Shown here: positions 32,743-44,619 of the stretch, one piece after another
Layout of the letters: every line of letters starts with the position of its first letter
Numbering within the stretch: position 1 is the stretch's first letter
NCBI GenBank assembly: GCA_034509925.1
Contig: CM067526.1
Location: 4,907,501 to 4,971,500 of the forward strand
Length of the DNA: 64,000 nt
Direction of reading: 5' to 3'
DNA from: Hirudinaria manillensis
Lineage: Eukaryota; Annelida; Clitellata; Hirudinida; Hirudinidae
The notes under the pieces: generated by a model
Seen by the model: the letters and a program-made list of their open reading frames with translations, nothing else
Told to the model about the DNA's origin: nothing
Databases searched by the model: none
Made by a program: the position numbers and the translations under genes

Positions 32743-35013
32743 TTATTTTGTGATAATGTTTGTAGCAAGTCCTTTTCCACCACTCAACACCACATAAGGA
32801 ACTTTGTTTGCTTTCTGCTTATCTTGCAGAAGTCGGGTAGTGTTGAGGGGAGTATCTGTGGAGCTCATGGATCTCATCAATGCATCCTCCTCTGCCTTCT
32901 TCATCCTTTTCTCCAGCTTCTTTTTACCAGATCCTTTTCCATGGAACCTATGAGACAATGTTCTAAATGCTTCCTTTTTGGACATTTCTCTACCTTGATC
33001 ATCTACATACTCCAATTTTATCTCTGGTTTATAGCCTTGCTTTTCTTTGAAATCAATAATAGGACCTCCGCCACTAGCTGGATATTTGCTTCTTCTTCTT
33101 GAATACTTGTCATCCGAGTCATCTATCCTTTTATCTTCAATCGAATAATTCTGAGATTCCAGATTTGATTGCTTGGATGCATGCACTTGTCTAGCAGCAT
33201 TAGCATCCAAATAACCTTTCTTTGAAGCGAGTTTAAGAACAGCACCCAAACCATGGTCAATAATTGGCTCCTCATCAAGAACGTGGTTCTCTTCAACTTT
33301 AATTTCAACTGGCTTCTCATCAATATCCACAGATTCCCATCCCTGGTGCTCTGCTTCTTCCTTAATATGCATTTGTTCTACTTCCATATCTTCATATTCT
33401 TCATCTTTGAAAGGATTTGGGCCAGAAGTTGAGGTCATGAAATCTCCTAATGTACGACAAAACTCTGCAGTCGAGTTCATGTAGAAGTTGTTGTTTGGAA
33501 GGTCAGTAGTTTCCAGAGGTTCAGACTTGATGTGCATCACAAGATTATCAAAGTTGGTCATCTCTTGATTGGGTTTTCTCTTTTTCTTTTCTAATTCCAT
33601 TTCAAACCATTCTCTATCATTGAATGTTTCAACATTTTCATCCATGCCCAACAAATCATCGTCGTCATCGTCTTTTGCTAAACTTGCCTCAATTTCCTCA
33701 ACTGATGGCAACTTGGGTTGGTCGTCAGTCATGACAACGTCTGTTGATTGTCCGTCGTGACTGAGAGGTTCTTCCTCATTGGCTGGCGCTAGTAATAAGT
33801 CGTCTGCCGTCAACTTTTTTTCTTTCTTTCGCACGTTCCTCTTTATTTTCTTGCTTGGCTTTTTGAAACTGGCCATTTCTTCCTGGGTATAATAATTACT
33901 TACAGGCAGAAGCTCAGGTAATTTCAGTGTTTCGTTGATGACATTCAACCTGATAACATCAGGCTTTTTTTCATTTTCTGCTTTGCCTTGCTCTCCAATC
34001 ATAAAAGAATCCTTCTTAGGCCCACCCCTGATTTCATCATCATATTTGCTCAATAGGACTTTCTCTTTATAGTTGCCTTGATCATCAAACTCTTGATCAT
34101 CATATGGATTGTATAGAGGCTTGTTCTTCTTGTTTTCAACATTTTGCAATGCCTTTTCATCATCAACTATATTAACATTTACTAAGACATCATCTCCATC
34201 TTCCAAGACACCCCTGTCCTTCAATGTAAGAATAACATCTCTTCCTTCTTTAAAGCTGTCAACGTTGTGTTCAATTTTGAGTCCTTTCAAATCGTTCGAT
34301 TTGTATGATTTGGTTCCATTTCCAAATTCTCTCTCAACGAGATTTCCCACTCCAAATTCACGATCCAATTCATCCATCGCCTTAGCACGTGCATTCGCTT
34401 GCTCTTTTTTGGCCGCTTCCTTCCTTGTTCTTTCGACCCACTCAGCTGCCGACTCATTCTCTGACGACTGTCCAAGAGGTGTTGCCTTAAACAGTGTTTC
34501 CTCGAGTCTTCTTTTCTCCTTTATCAATTGTAGCTTCTCTTTCAAGGCTTCTACTCTTTTGACATCATTCAAGTTGACGGCAGGGGCGTGCACATCTGGC
34601 TTTTCTGTCGAAGACGATGTTTTCTCTTTGTCGTCGTCCATTGTCAAAGGTTTAAGTCCAAGTTTGGCTCTTAACTTGTTGGTTTCCTCAATGCTTAGAG
34701 ACAACTTCTCAGTTGCTCCACTATCTTCATCACCACTTTTCATGGGTTCATCATTTCGTTTGGACTTCTTTTCTTTGGGTTCTCTAGATGAAGACCTGTG
34801 CTTTCTCTTTTGTCTGTAATCTTTGTCATCTCTGCTCCTTCCATCTTTGCTGTGTCTGTCATCTCTGTCATCCCTGCGCCTCTCATCTCTGTCATCTTTG
34901 CGCCTATCATCTCTACTTTCCCTGCGCCTTTCATCTCTATCGTCTCTGCGCCGTTCCTCTTTCTCTTCTCTTCTTCTTTCGTCTCGGTGTCTACTTTCTT
35001 TATGTTCTTTCAT
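32743..35013 (-). CDS. SART1: SART1/Snu66 tri-snRNP splicing factor, intronless copy
   Basis: SART1 (yeast Snu66) is a component of the U4/U6.U5 tri-snRNP needed to form the pre-catalytic spliceosome. This copy is a single 756-codon frame. Residues 1-95 are Arg/Asp repeats (RRRDDRDERRRESRDDRR). Near 105-180 lies LSIEETNKLRAKLGLKPL. The centre is the acidic/basic SART1 core. The C-terminus ends PYVVLSGGKGLATNIITK, typical of the family. The frame is intact. The plus-strand copy at 50256-52711 has two introns that are both missing here, so this copy looks like a retrocopy of a processed mRNA, although no poly(A) tail or target duplication is evident. The junction at the first intron site reads MKSGDEDSG, shorter than the other copy. 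Confidence 0.9.
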   Translation of the reverse strand: MKEHKESRHRDERRREEKEERRRDDRDERRRESRDDRRKDDRDERRRDDRDDRHSKDGRSRDDKDYRQKRKHRSSSREPKEKKSKRNDEPMKSGDEDSGATEKLSLSIEETNKLRAKLGLKPLTMDDDKEKTSSSTEKPDVHAPAVNLNDVKRVEALKEKLQLIKEKRRLEETLFKATPLGQSSENESAAEWVERTRKEAAKKEQANARAKAMDELDREFGVGNLVEREFGNGTKSYKSNDLKGLKIEHNVDSFKEGRDVILTLKDRGVLEDGDDVLVNVNIVDDEKALQNVENKKNKPLYNPYDDQEFDDQGNYKEKVLLSKYDDEIRGGPKKDSFMIGEQGKAENEKKPDVIRLNVINETLKLPELLPVSNYYTQEEMASFKKPSKKIKRNVRKKEKKLTADDLLLAPANEEEPLSHDGQSTDVVMTDDQPKLPSVEEIEASLAKDDDDDDLLGMDENVETFNDREWFEMELEKKKRKPNQEMTNFDNLVMHIKSEPLETTDLPNNNFYMNSTAEFCRTLGDFMTSTSGPNPFKDEEYEDMEVEQMHIKEEAEHQGWESVDIDEKPVEIKVEENHVLDEEPIIDHGLGAVLKLASKKGYLDANAARQVHASKQSNLESQNYSIEDKRIDDSDDKYSRRRSKYPASGGGPIIDFKEKQGYKPEIKLEYVDDQGREMSKKEAFRTLSHRFHGKGSGKKKLEKRMKKAEEDALMRSMSSTDTPLNTTRLLQDKQKANKVPYVVLSGGKGLATNIITK

Positions 35014-35769
35014 ATTAGTATATTAGTTGAATTATTGCAGTTATATAAGATGTAATAATCGTTTGAGTTTTTACTGAGTAGGAATTCAATTCTATGCTGA
35101 GAGTTTTTGGGGACGTGCAGCATTATCCAATGAAACCCAGCCTCGAAAAGATGCTGAAAAACTTAATAAAAATGTAATATTTATATATTATATTATAATG
35201 CAATATAATTTTGCAAAATTTAATCATTAAAAATTATTTGTCGCAACTATAATTCAATTTAAATCAAATTTTCAAATTTATCCTCCTCTTGTACAAAAAA
35301 AGTACTCAAAATGCTCTGTCTGACCACAAACAATTTCAAATTTGGTAATTGATTATAATTTTGTGACTCATAACTTTGACCTTTGAAAAAGGTCTCGCTG
35401 TTATTAATGTCGTTCATTATATTAATGCTAATTAAGACTAATTCAGCAATAACATTTAACAAATTATTCACCGATTATTCAAGTAATGATAATTCTGATT
35501 GGAAAAGGTGGCTAAAGCAATGTTATGTCGGAAAAGCTTCCGCTTAGCGTACATTCATCTCGAATGTCACATAATGACATAAATTAATGCCTCGAAATTA
35601 TATATTATTTGTATTCGCATTGTATGTTAATTATGTAAATCTTCCAACCTCTGAAGCAAACATTTAATAGAATTCATAAACTGTCGACGACATAGTATTG
35701 ACACCAAAAACATGAAACAAAAATCAGAGAAATCATTCAAAATTATTTCACAATAAAGATTCTTCGAAA
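35014..35769. other. Intergenic, SART1 upstream and cyclase 3' flank
   Basis: AT-rich, with no supported coding exon. The 5' flank of the intronless SART1 shares no visible similarity with the flank of the intron-bearing copy. Confidence 0.45.
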
Positions 35770-38700
35770 TTAATTATTAGATGCTGTCCATTCCATTTGG
35801 TTTGAATCCGTTTCTCCTATAAGCCACCAAGTCACTATTTCGCCTTTTCCCTGCAGAAGAAAGATCCACTGAGATATTTGGTCGGCGATTATCTTTATGT
35901 TTTTATAAAAAAAAAAATTCGGCAACCTTCATCTTGACAGGACCTCTTAATTTTAACTGAAAATTACCAAATGTACTCAAGATTTCTTTCGTCTGTGGGC
36001 TCACGTGAATTTTCAGAGCTTTAAAACAAAATGAAAAATCAATCGAACAATGTTTTTAACTACAAAAGTTCCGTAATGCAAAGAATAAACTCATTTTGGC
36101 TTCGAACTTGTCAGTCGAATATAAAATACACGATTCAGATAATTAAAAATTAAAACTCACCTTCGCCGTTTGATTGCATCCTGGATGCGGTGTTGACCGT
36201 GTCACCAAACAGACAGTACCGAGGCATCTTCCTTCCGACAATTCCAGCACAAACGGGCCCTGCGATTAGCGAATGCGTGACGAATTTTACTAAAATCGTT
36301 GCAAACAATAAAATCGTTTCTAGCTTGCCGGAATGGATTCCGATTCTAAGATTGAGTTGGTCATTTGGTCGATGGCGAATTTTGAAGTTACGAGCGGCGG
36401 TCAGAAGTTTCAAAGCCATGCGACATATTTCTCTGGCGTGGAGGTTTCCATGGTTCTTTGGTTCGGGCAGACCGGACACGACCATGTAAGCATCGCCTAT
36501 AGTTTCCACCTAAAAATAATATCACCCAGTTGAACTCAGAGGAAGTTTGGGTCATGGACTTTAGAATTTGGAGCATTGAAGTTTTTTTTCTAAGGACCTA
36601 CTTTATAAACATCCAATGTTTCGATTATTGTATCGAAGGTCGTGTAAAGGTCATTGAGAAGGTCGACCACCTAGAATTAGTTTAAAATCTTCAAATTGTT
36701 TTTAATCAATTTACAATAAATTGAATAAATACTTTCATTTCACCTCCATTGGGGAACTTTCTGCCGATAGTTGAGCGAAACCGCAGATATCGCTAAAGTA
36801 GATAGTGACGTTCTCAAACTTCACTGCTTCAACGGTTTTACCCTCCATCAGCTGTTCTGCCACTGACCTGCATCGTGTTGAACTCGAGTGGTTACTCACA
36901 GTCTTAACCATCAATAACAAATAAATAAGTCGGACAAACACTGGAAGCATCATGTACAAGAGGTCTTCAGCTCTTTTCTTCTGCTTCAGATAGTCGGACG
37001 TTCTTTCCTCCACCAAACCCTCCAGGTTGCCGGCATATTGTTCCATACGCGATAACAGATTATCTAACAGATTACCGCTGGCATTGCCTTCCCTTTGAAC
37101 AACAAAAACAGTTGATCAAATTTCAGTTCTCCATCGGAAAAGTTGGGAAATTAATAACTTGTTGATTATTTTGATCGGCGATTTGAGTGACTGAAAGTCT
37201 GGTCTCTCGTAAGGATCTTCGGACCAACATTTTCTGACCAAATTCAGCAATTCATCGCTGCACGGTTCCTCATCAAACTGATCTGTCAACGTAGGTCTGT
37301 AGCTAGGCTTTAGACCTCGCCGAACATTGTCATAAATTTCTGAAATTGTTGTGAAATCTTGTTAAATGTGATGTCTAAATAAAAACTACAGAGACGGAAA
37401 GAAGTGATCACACCGAAAGGATTAAACTTTTTGTTTTCGATCCAGAAGACTCCCCGTCTGTAGATAATCTCTTGACAGATTATGGCAAAACTATAAACAT
37501 CTCCCTTCTGAACGCTCTCTATTGTCGGATTCGAGGTATTCCGTAGAAGTTCAGGGGCGGTCCACAATTTACCTGTTGGTGAGCAAATCACTTAACGGGG
37601 GATGGAAAGAAATTGTTCAATTTTGTGGTAGTTACTTTTGCAGTACGAGTAGCTGTCAGAAAGGTTCGATTGCTTTCTCAGCGATCCGAGACCGAAGTCT
37701 GTTATCTTCAGTACGAATCTGCTGTCCACCACGCAATTGGTGCTTTTTAAATTTCCATGAACTTTGACATCACTGCTGTGCAGATAAGACATTCCCTGAT
37801 AAGTAAACAGAGAATGATTTTTAAATGACGTTGGTGGCATAGCAATGATTTGACTTTGTAATTGATATTTGAACATTTTTCGAGAGGTTTACTGTGGCGT
37901 GCATCCGGCAACTTATTAATTCAATACCAAAGTTTAATAAGATGATCGGCCTCTTGAAATGAACGCAGTGGCATGAAGACTTTCAATTATTAGTTTATGA
38001 TGATTACAAAATTCCTATAATTCCAATGAAATTTGTAAATAAATTCATTTATCCTCTCCACATTATTATTCAATAATCAATGATACCACCATACCCTTGC
38101 AATGTCCTGCATAAGAGAGAACTTGAACATATTATCCAGTTTTATCTGGTTATTTTCCAGGACATCCTTCAAAGCCATTAATAATTAATTACAAATTACG
38201 ATCTAAGAAAAAGTACGTTCTAATCAAATCCTTTGAAACAACCTGGAGACTTCCTTTTTGACAATACTCCGTGATGATGCAGTTATTCCCTTGGTCGATG
38301 CAAACTCCAATGAATCGGACGATGTGATCGTTTTGTAGATCTCGCATCTGAAGAGTTTATGCTTGATTATTTTTTAACGAAATCGTCGTCCTACATCCAT
38401 CCATATATCCATCTATCTATCTATCCATCCGTCATTCATCTCAGGGCACAAAAAGTCAAAGAACCTTTTTAAATTCGATCAAAAGCTCTCTTGTTATGTT
38501 GATGTTCTTTTGGATCTTTTTCACAGCTACGTACGTTGTCTGGCACATTGTGACAAACTTGGTCATAAATCAATCTACGTTTTAAAGGTGCGAACGTCAC
38601 CTTATAAAATCCAGTCTTTGTGAATATTTGTTTATTCCCGATGTTTGGTATCATGCCTCTCGTTGAATCGATCGAGATTAAGCTGGCCACTGAAGTCCTC

Positions 38701-41101
38701 TTGTAACGTAACGGAATGAATTTTCAATTTCATTGATTTTTAAGTTCATTTTCCGCTTAAACTCACGAAAGTAAAATTTCTTTCGCTACTATTCCTCTCG
38801 AACTTTCTCTTTTCAAGGGCACCGAACATTATGTCTTCCCACTGTATTCTCCAGTTAATTTCTGCCAGCTCACATTCCAATCTGTAATGTCTGGAAAAGA
38901 AATAAACACACAATCTCTAACTTATTATTTAATTGTGATTCAATTTCTCAAGCAAGATCAACCTGAAGACGAAGAAAGTAGCAACTCCTGCGCAAAGAAG
39001 AAGCAATCCAAGAATTGCCGCCGAGTATCCGAAAAGGGCAAAATTTTCTAAATCAAAAGTTGAATGAATGTCAAAAAATAACCAAAACTCATTTCAGCAG
39101 TTACAAATCCTTCTAACCGACTGGGGGGCATTTTGAGCTATCGAAACCACACCTTGGAGTGTCCGAAGGCGGCGTCACGGACCAACCCACCCAATAAATG
39201 TTCTTGCCCTCGATCGGTTCGAATTCTTTTCTTTTGCCGTAGTAGGTACCCACTGCCTGAAGGATTGTTGTAAGAATTAACAGTTACACCAACTGCCAGT
39301 TCATTTGCATTATAATCAATTTATTATTGTTATAATCAGTAAGTTAACATTATATTAATTTTGTTTTATTATTTACATTATATTCATTCGGTTTATTTAC
39401 TTAGACTTCTCGTCACCTCGAACATTCCAGATTCTGGATTCATGTCTAGCAACGAATAATCAGCATTTCTGTCGCCATTTTCATCGATCCTAACAGTTCC
39501 GGAGATTCCTTGAACATTCGAAAATTTTCAAATGTTTTTATTTTATTTGATTTTTAAGTAAATCTGTAATCACCTTCAAAGGTTTTATTCCACATTTTTC
39601 TCGTTATGTGGGTTCCATTGGACAGCTGTTCTTGTTCAAGAAGTGTTTCATTGAGAGCAAGGACATATAAGACAAGAGCATCGTGGAAGGCACCCACGAA
39701 ACTGTTGACCTGAGGTGTGCATTAAGTGGCCACTTGAATAATCTTTTAAAAAACCAACTTAACACTTTTATTCATAGCTGGTTGTTCAATTTCAAGTACC
39801 TCTTCATCTCCAAACAATTCGTCATTGTATTCTACTTTGGCTCTCCTCTTGACATAATCTGAAAACTTTGTGTACTCTGAACTGTTTGGCTTCCTCAGGG
39901 TCAAAGTCATTAGACTTTCAAAGCCTTTCCGGGCCAAATTATTCCGCTGATCTTCATCACTTGAACGGAACCACGGTTTGGCAGAGGTTTTCAGATGACT
40001 TTAAAATGTTTTATTTGTTATTCAAATTTGAAGTTTGAATGTAAGACATTACTTACTGAGTAAAAAGGTCGAAATTCAGAAACACATATTCCCCGTTGAC
40101 GAAATCCAATTCAGCAGCTTTTATCATAATTTCTCGCACTGAGTTCGCAGATGCACACAAAACGACAACTGTAAACACAAAACAAGCTTTTAGCAAATGA
40201 ATCCAGTAGCAAAATATTGGCAAGAAAACGTACTAGCATGCTCGAGACCAATTTCCCTAGTGAGTATTTGGCTGTAATCTCTTTTGTTCTCTGGCTCATC
40301 AAACTGATATATTTTGTAATGAACAGCTTCTTGCGTGAAGAGAAACACCACGTCAGACATTGCCAAGTGGCACAATCTTGGAGTGACGTTTGCTCCACCG
40401 TCAGAGTCGACAAGAAGTACCACGTTATCCCACTCGAAATACTTGATCACTGTGAATAGACATTTTGCCGCGCCGTCAAATGTAGCTCCGACTCTAGTAA
40501 GGAGAGGGAATTCAGGATCGGCCTTTGTCTTGTCCCGGCCGTAGGGTCCGGACATACCCCCAGGTGTGAGAACCGCCAAATTCCAATACCTGGAATACCT
40601 AGCCACTGGGGCAAGGCTGTACTCGCAGATGGGACCAAATAATATTTGGACATCCCTGTGCAACTTGTAAGCATTGATTGGAGCAGCTGTATAATCGCAG
40701 TCTGTGTCCACTTGCTTAATGGTCAGATGAAATCGATTTGTGAAAAGTTCTTTAGCTAGGGCATTATTATTTCGAGCATAGTCCACTGCTATGTAAGCAA
40801 GTCGAAGTCTGAATAAATGGGTAGAAGTGTTTGGGGCCAATATGGCGATTGTGATGTTCGGAACTTTGGGCGAATTAGTAGGTGAAGCTGATATTAAGGG
40901 TGTGAAGGTGGTACGTTTGACTTTCAACGACCAGTTTTCAGAGTACTTGTTCTCGTAAAAGTCCACAGTTGCAAGATAGTCATCGAGATCGTCTGCATTC
41001 AAGGGTACATTATCTGAAAGTGTTGATTCAAACTTCTTTCTTGACGCTTGTAATTGCAAGATGTAAAACGATGCAATCAAAAAAAGATACACTGTCTTCA
41101 T
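35770..41101 (-). CDS. Receptor guanylyl cyclase, natriuretic-peptide-receptor type
   Basis: This single-pass enzyme converts GTP to cGMP on ligand binding. The start at 41101 gives a signal peptide ([19 protein letters not shown]), then an ANF-receptor ligand domain (41000-39110; [26 protein letters not shown]). A membrane segment lies at about 38980-39050 ([18 protein letters not shown]). The kinase-homology domain (38890-37150) has [15 protein letters not shown] where active kinases have HRD, so it is a pseudokinase, with ITDFGLG retained. A coiled-coil linker ([20 protein letters not shown]) leads to the cyclase domain: [29 protein letters not shown] and [15 protein letters not shown]. 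Metal-binding Asp and the guanine-specifying Glu and Cys are present. The terminal exon (about 35770-35850) reads [13 protein letters not shown]. The ligand is unknown. One intron in the catalytic domain has a GC donor. Confidence 0.92.
36260..36328 (-). other. GC-AG intron of 69 bases inside the cyclase catalytic domain
   Basis: Between TCCG| (36329) and |GGCCC (36259) lies a stretch that begins GCAAGC and ends CGCAG. Removing it restores [14 protein letters not shown], the conserved family sequence. Length is a multiple of three and it has no in-frame stop, so a retained transcript would add 23 mostly hydrophobic residues. Confidence 0.75.
38397..38440. repeat. CATC/TATC tetranucleotide tract in a cyclase intron
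   Basis: Imperfect CATCCATC and TATCTATC repeats lie between two kinase-homology exons. Confidence 0.7.
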
Positions 41102-41753
41102 GAGTATAAACTGCCAAGCAACGAATCAATAAAATTGTTTCGGCATTCCTAACTCAATGAGATACAAATTTGTTCGACGAATTCAAACTATTCGCAGATT
41201 GGCTGTTTATAAAGAAGCAATGCATTGAATTGAACCACTTATTGGTATTCATTGGCTGCTCAGCTTATCGTCAACAAATGGGTTAAGTCTCAGCGAATAC
41301 CATGAACGAGCTTGTGTCTGAGCAGGTCGTCAATGACCTTGACATTTAAGCAGTATTTGCCGACAACCACAAAGCAAAAGCAATTACAAGCAGCATTCGG
41401 CATCCGATGAATGCGCTCTTCAGAAGTTCATTGAGACCCCCTTCAATTAGCAAACCAACTTAATTGTCTCCACATTTCTCACATGAAGGCTTATTCATCT
41501 TCAAAAAAACCCAACTCCATGACCTTTAACAATTTATTTCAAAATACACGTATTTTTCAGAAAGCTGCTAAACAGTTAAAACGTCTACAAAATAAAGCCA
41601 ATGACTATCAACCAATGTTCCAATGAACAGCTAAAAATAACCACATTGAAAATTTAAAAGAAACAATTTAATAATCCTCTCAAACACATATCTGCAAAAA
41701 ATCACAAAGCAAAGTGCTTGAAAAAAATTGGAGAAAAGCATTTCCATGAGTCT
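41102..41753. other. Intergenic, cyclase promoter and annexin 2 3' flank
   Basis: AT-rich, 650 bases. No coding exon, repeat or clear regulatory motif seen. Confidence 0.4.
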
Positions 41754-43604
41754 TTAGTTGTTGCCCAGGATGGCCAGAAGGAGTCTTCTGTAATCGCCTC
41801 CGCAATCGTCCTGAATGAATTTTGAGAGGGGTTTTCCATAGTGCTCCTGGAATTTTCTTGAAATATTCTTCAAGTCAAACTGAAAGCAAATCCAGGATTA
41901 TGAATGACATAATGAAACGTGAAAATTTAGTAAATCTTGCCTCAGAACGAGTGACAATCAGACGGATGAGTGACTTGTCGTCCGTTCCCGCTCCCGCCAT
42001 GCTTTTGTAGAGTCTCTCGGCAAAGTATAAATTAGAATCCCAAGCGTAAGTCACTGCAACAATTAATCAAATTACATTCTAGAATAATAAAATCATTTGA
42101 ATGTAATCATTTCTTTTACCTAAGGCACAAAAACCATCCTCCAATGTTCCTGTCATTTCACTCTTGATAGAATCAATGACACCCTTGCCAGAAATGGCTC
42201 TGTACTTCTCAAAGGTGGCCCTCAGCTGAGGGAAGCTTCTAGTGCAGAGTATGGCATTGAAGACTGACTCATCAGTTCCAACCTGTTTGATGCCTGCCTT
42301 AAAAAAATTAGCTATTATTTATTAGTAATTTGCCTCATGAGTACCAAAATCAAATATGGCAGTTATCAAATTTCAGAGCAATTTTCTTGCCAAATGAATA
42401 AGTCTTGTTAAATTCTAAACCAATTGAAGGATGACCAAATAATTACTTCAATGAGAGCTTGGGCATCTGCTTCTGCCTTGGCATGGTCAACGGTCGAACT
42501 TTCATCCCTAGCTGCCGTAACCTGAGAAATCAAGAGGCACTCAAAATGGCCACTAGTGTCATTTTTCAAGTCCTCCTCAAGGTTTCTATGAAAGTCTACA
42601 ACAAGATAACTCATTTAAAACCATTAGAAACAAAGAGATGGATAAATAAATGGACTGCTTCACTAACGAGCTTCATAATGAGCCTTAATTGCTTTGATCT
42701 CGTGATTGGGCCTAGGACATAAGATTTCGATCAAAGCAGATTCGTCAGTTCCAGCTCCCTGAGATAACAGTTTGTTATTCATATTATTGTTATTATTATT
42801 AATTACAATTACATGATTTGCAATCAACAAATTTAATAATTACAACTCTGGCATTTTTATTGCATAAAGTGGCCATACAACAAATTCAAATTTATGCTGA
42901 AATTAGGAAGAGTAGCCAACCTTCATTGCTTCACGTAATTCCTTGGCAAGGTATAAAGGGAATGGATCCATGAGAGCCAACACAGCATCCTCAAAATTTC
43001 CTCCCAGTTCAGACTTTAAGTCATCAATTAAATCCTGTTTGAAGCCAAAAAAAAAAAAGTTGATGAAACAGAACTCATAAAAATTACAGCACAACAATAT
43101 TTACTCTTCCAAACATAGATTTAAATTTTCCTTTCATTTCTTGTCTTTGGGCATTGTTGTGTGCCACAAGAACTCTTATTATTGCTTCTTCATCTGTGCC
43201 TGGCAAGAGGTTAAAAGTAAACTTTAAGTAAAATGCATCAATTAAGTTTCTAAAAAAAAAACCTAAGTTAGTCCTTTGTTTTAACAATCAATTCTAACAC
43301 TAACCAAGACCTTTCATAGCTTTCCTCAACTCATTGCAAGCAGCCTCAACATTGAAGTTTGGGTTAGCCGTGACCTAAAAAAAACTCTAAAGTAGTTAAA
43401 AGTTTACAATAAAATGCTTTGTTCTTCATCACACTCCGTTTAATGGGTTCTATCATCAGATCCTATAATTGTCACTTGTACTAAAATAACCGCGAAGCCA
43501 CTTGTGAACCCATAGGTAAGATCATTCGAATTTAACAACCACTTCCAGTCAATTCCGTGAAATCTTTCAATAGTATTCAGCGCGAAACACTAACGGTAGC
43601 CATT
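41754..43604 (-). CDS. Annexin, copy 2 (four-repeat)
   Basis: The annexin paralogue of 30078-31924, on the same strand, 10 kb away, with SART1 and the cyclase between. Exon 1 again codes only Met-Ala-Thr (43596-43604), joined to [17 protein letters not shown]. The later exons match copy 1 in position and phase. Calcium loops are [22 protein letters not shown] and GAGTDDK in repeats 1-4. The end is [16 protein letters not shown], with stop at 41754-41756. Outside the repeat-3 exon the two proteins differ often, for example RSQYKN-type [11 protein letters not shown] against [11 protein letters not shown]. Both copies look intact, so both probably make protein. Tandem duplication followed by insertion or rearrangement between them is the simplest origin. 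Confidence 0.92.
42120..42297 (-). other. Annexin 2 repeat-3 exon, nearly identical to that of annexin 1
   Basis: See the partner exon at 30445-30622. Equal length, identical splice phase, and an uninterrupted identical run of about 90 bases in its middle part. Confidence 0.85.
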
Positions 43605-44619
43605 GCTGTTTTCTCAAAAGGAAGCAGACAAGTAGGTCAAAAAGCTTCTAAATGCAGGACTTTTAACACTAAGCATCAAGCTTTAAGTGCGGAAAACAGC
43701 CATTATCATTGGCTGAATTTCAAAACTCATTAACATATATTAATATTTGTGAAATGGCAGGTGCGCTGAAGATTCTCTTAATATTATACTATCCTCAAAA
43801 AAAAAACCCAAATTGCATAAAGAAATCTTGCCAAATTTCCTCAGTTGAGTATGGAATAAATAAATTTCACAACACCGACACTCATAATTTTAAACTTTAG
43901 TTGGTTTGAAGAAAATCAAGAAGATTTGAATGTATTTTATGTGATCAAGACTTTAAAGTGTATATTGTAACTTTAAAACATGGCATTGCTTTAATGTACT
44001 TAAGCCAGTAACTATAGACGCAGATGGAAGCAGCTTAATCCCCAAGCCTTAGCGTGTACTACTAGCTCCATCTCATCGCTCTTGATTTTATCGAATGCTG
44101 GATAAATTCGGTCGAGAGGCTATCATTCAGACAACTATGTCATGACCAGCAAGCTCTACACATCTTAATTTTATTGCAGTTAATCTTTTCTTTACGTTGG
44201 ACAGGTTCATTGGGTCGGCCCATTGCAGCCCATAATAAGGTGCTCGGATGCATTTATGACGTCAATGGCGCTGCACCTATAGCTGCATTGGCTCCGAGCC
44301 AATTGTAAAACTTATCCAATGCCACAGAATTAGGCAAGACATACAAACACAAGTGTAACTCGATCTTGGAATAGTATTCAACGTACTCGTGGGTGATTAA
44401 TAATAATACCATATATCACAATACTGATTTTTCCTTTGCTTCGTTCATTGGCACTCTCATAACCAAATTCATTACTCAAACATGAACCAAATTAAAACTT
44501 GATTGTTTACATGCACCTGGAACTCAAAACCAGGCCACAGACAATTATTAGAAAAATGCAGTTCATGATGCAAATTATCTAAAACGTGGATGGCCCTCTA
44601 TCCCTCTTGATCCAATCCA
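43605..44619. other. Intergenic, annexin 2 promoter and SLC25A20 3' flank
   Basis: One kilobase of mixed composition. No coding exon or repeat family recognised; short open frames at 43709-43900 show no domain. Confidence 0.4.

Noticed and set aside
34109-34819. 236-codon Ser/Phe-rich plus-strand frame, and its twin at 50947-51345 (-)
   Set aside because: Both are antisense shadows of the SART1 coding sequence.
36150-36509. Cyclase exon read as one 119-codon exon with an inserted hydrophobic segment
   Set aside because: Removing the 69-base GC-AG segment restores the conserved HSGPVCAG; the insertion reading is kept only as a possible retained form.
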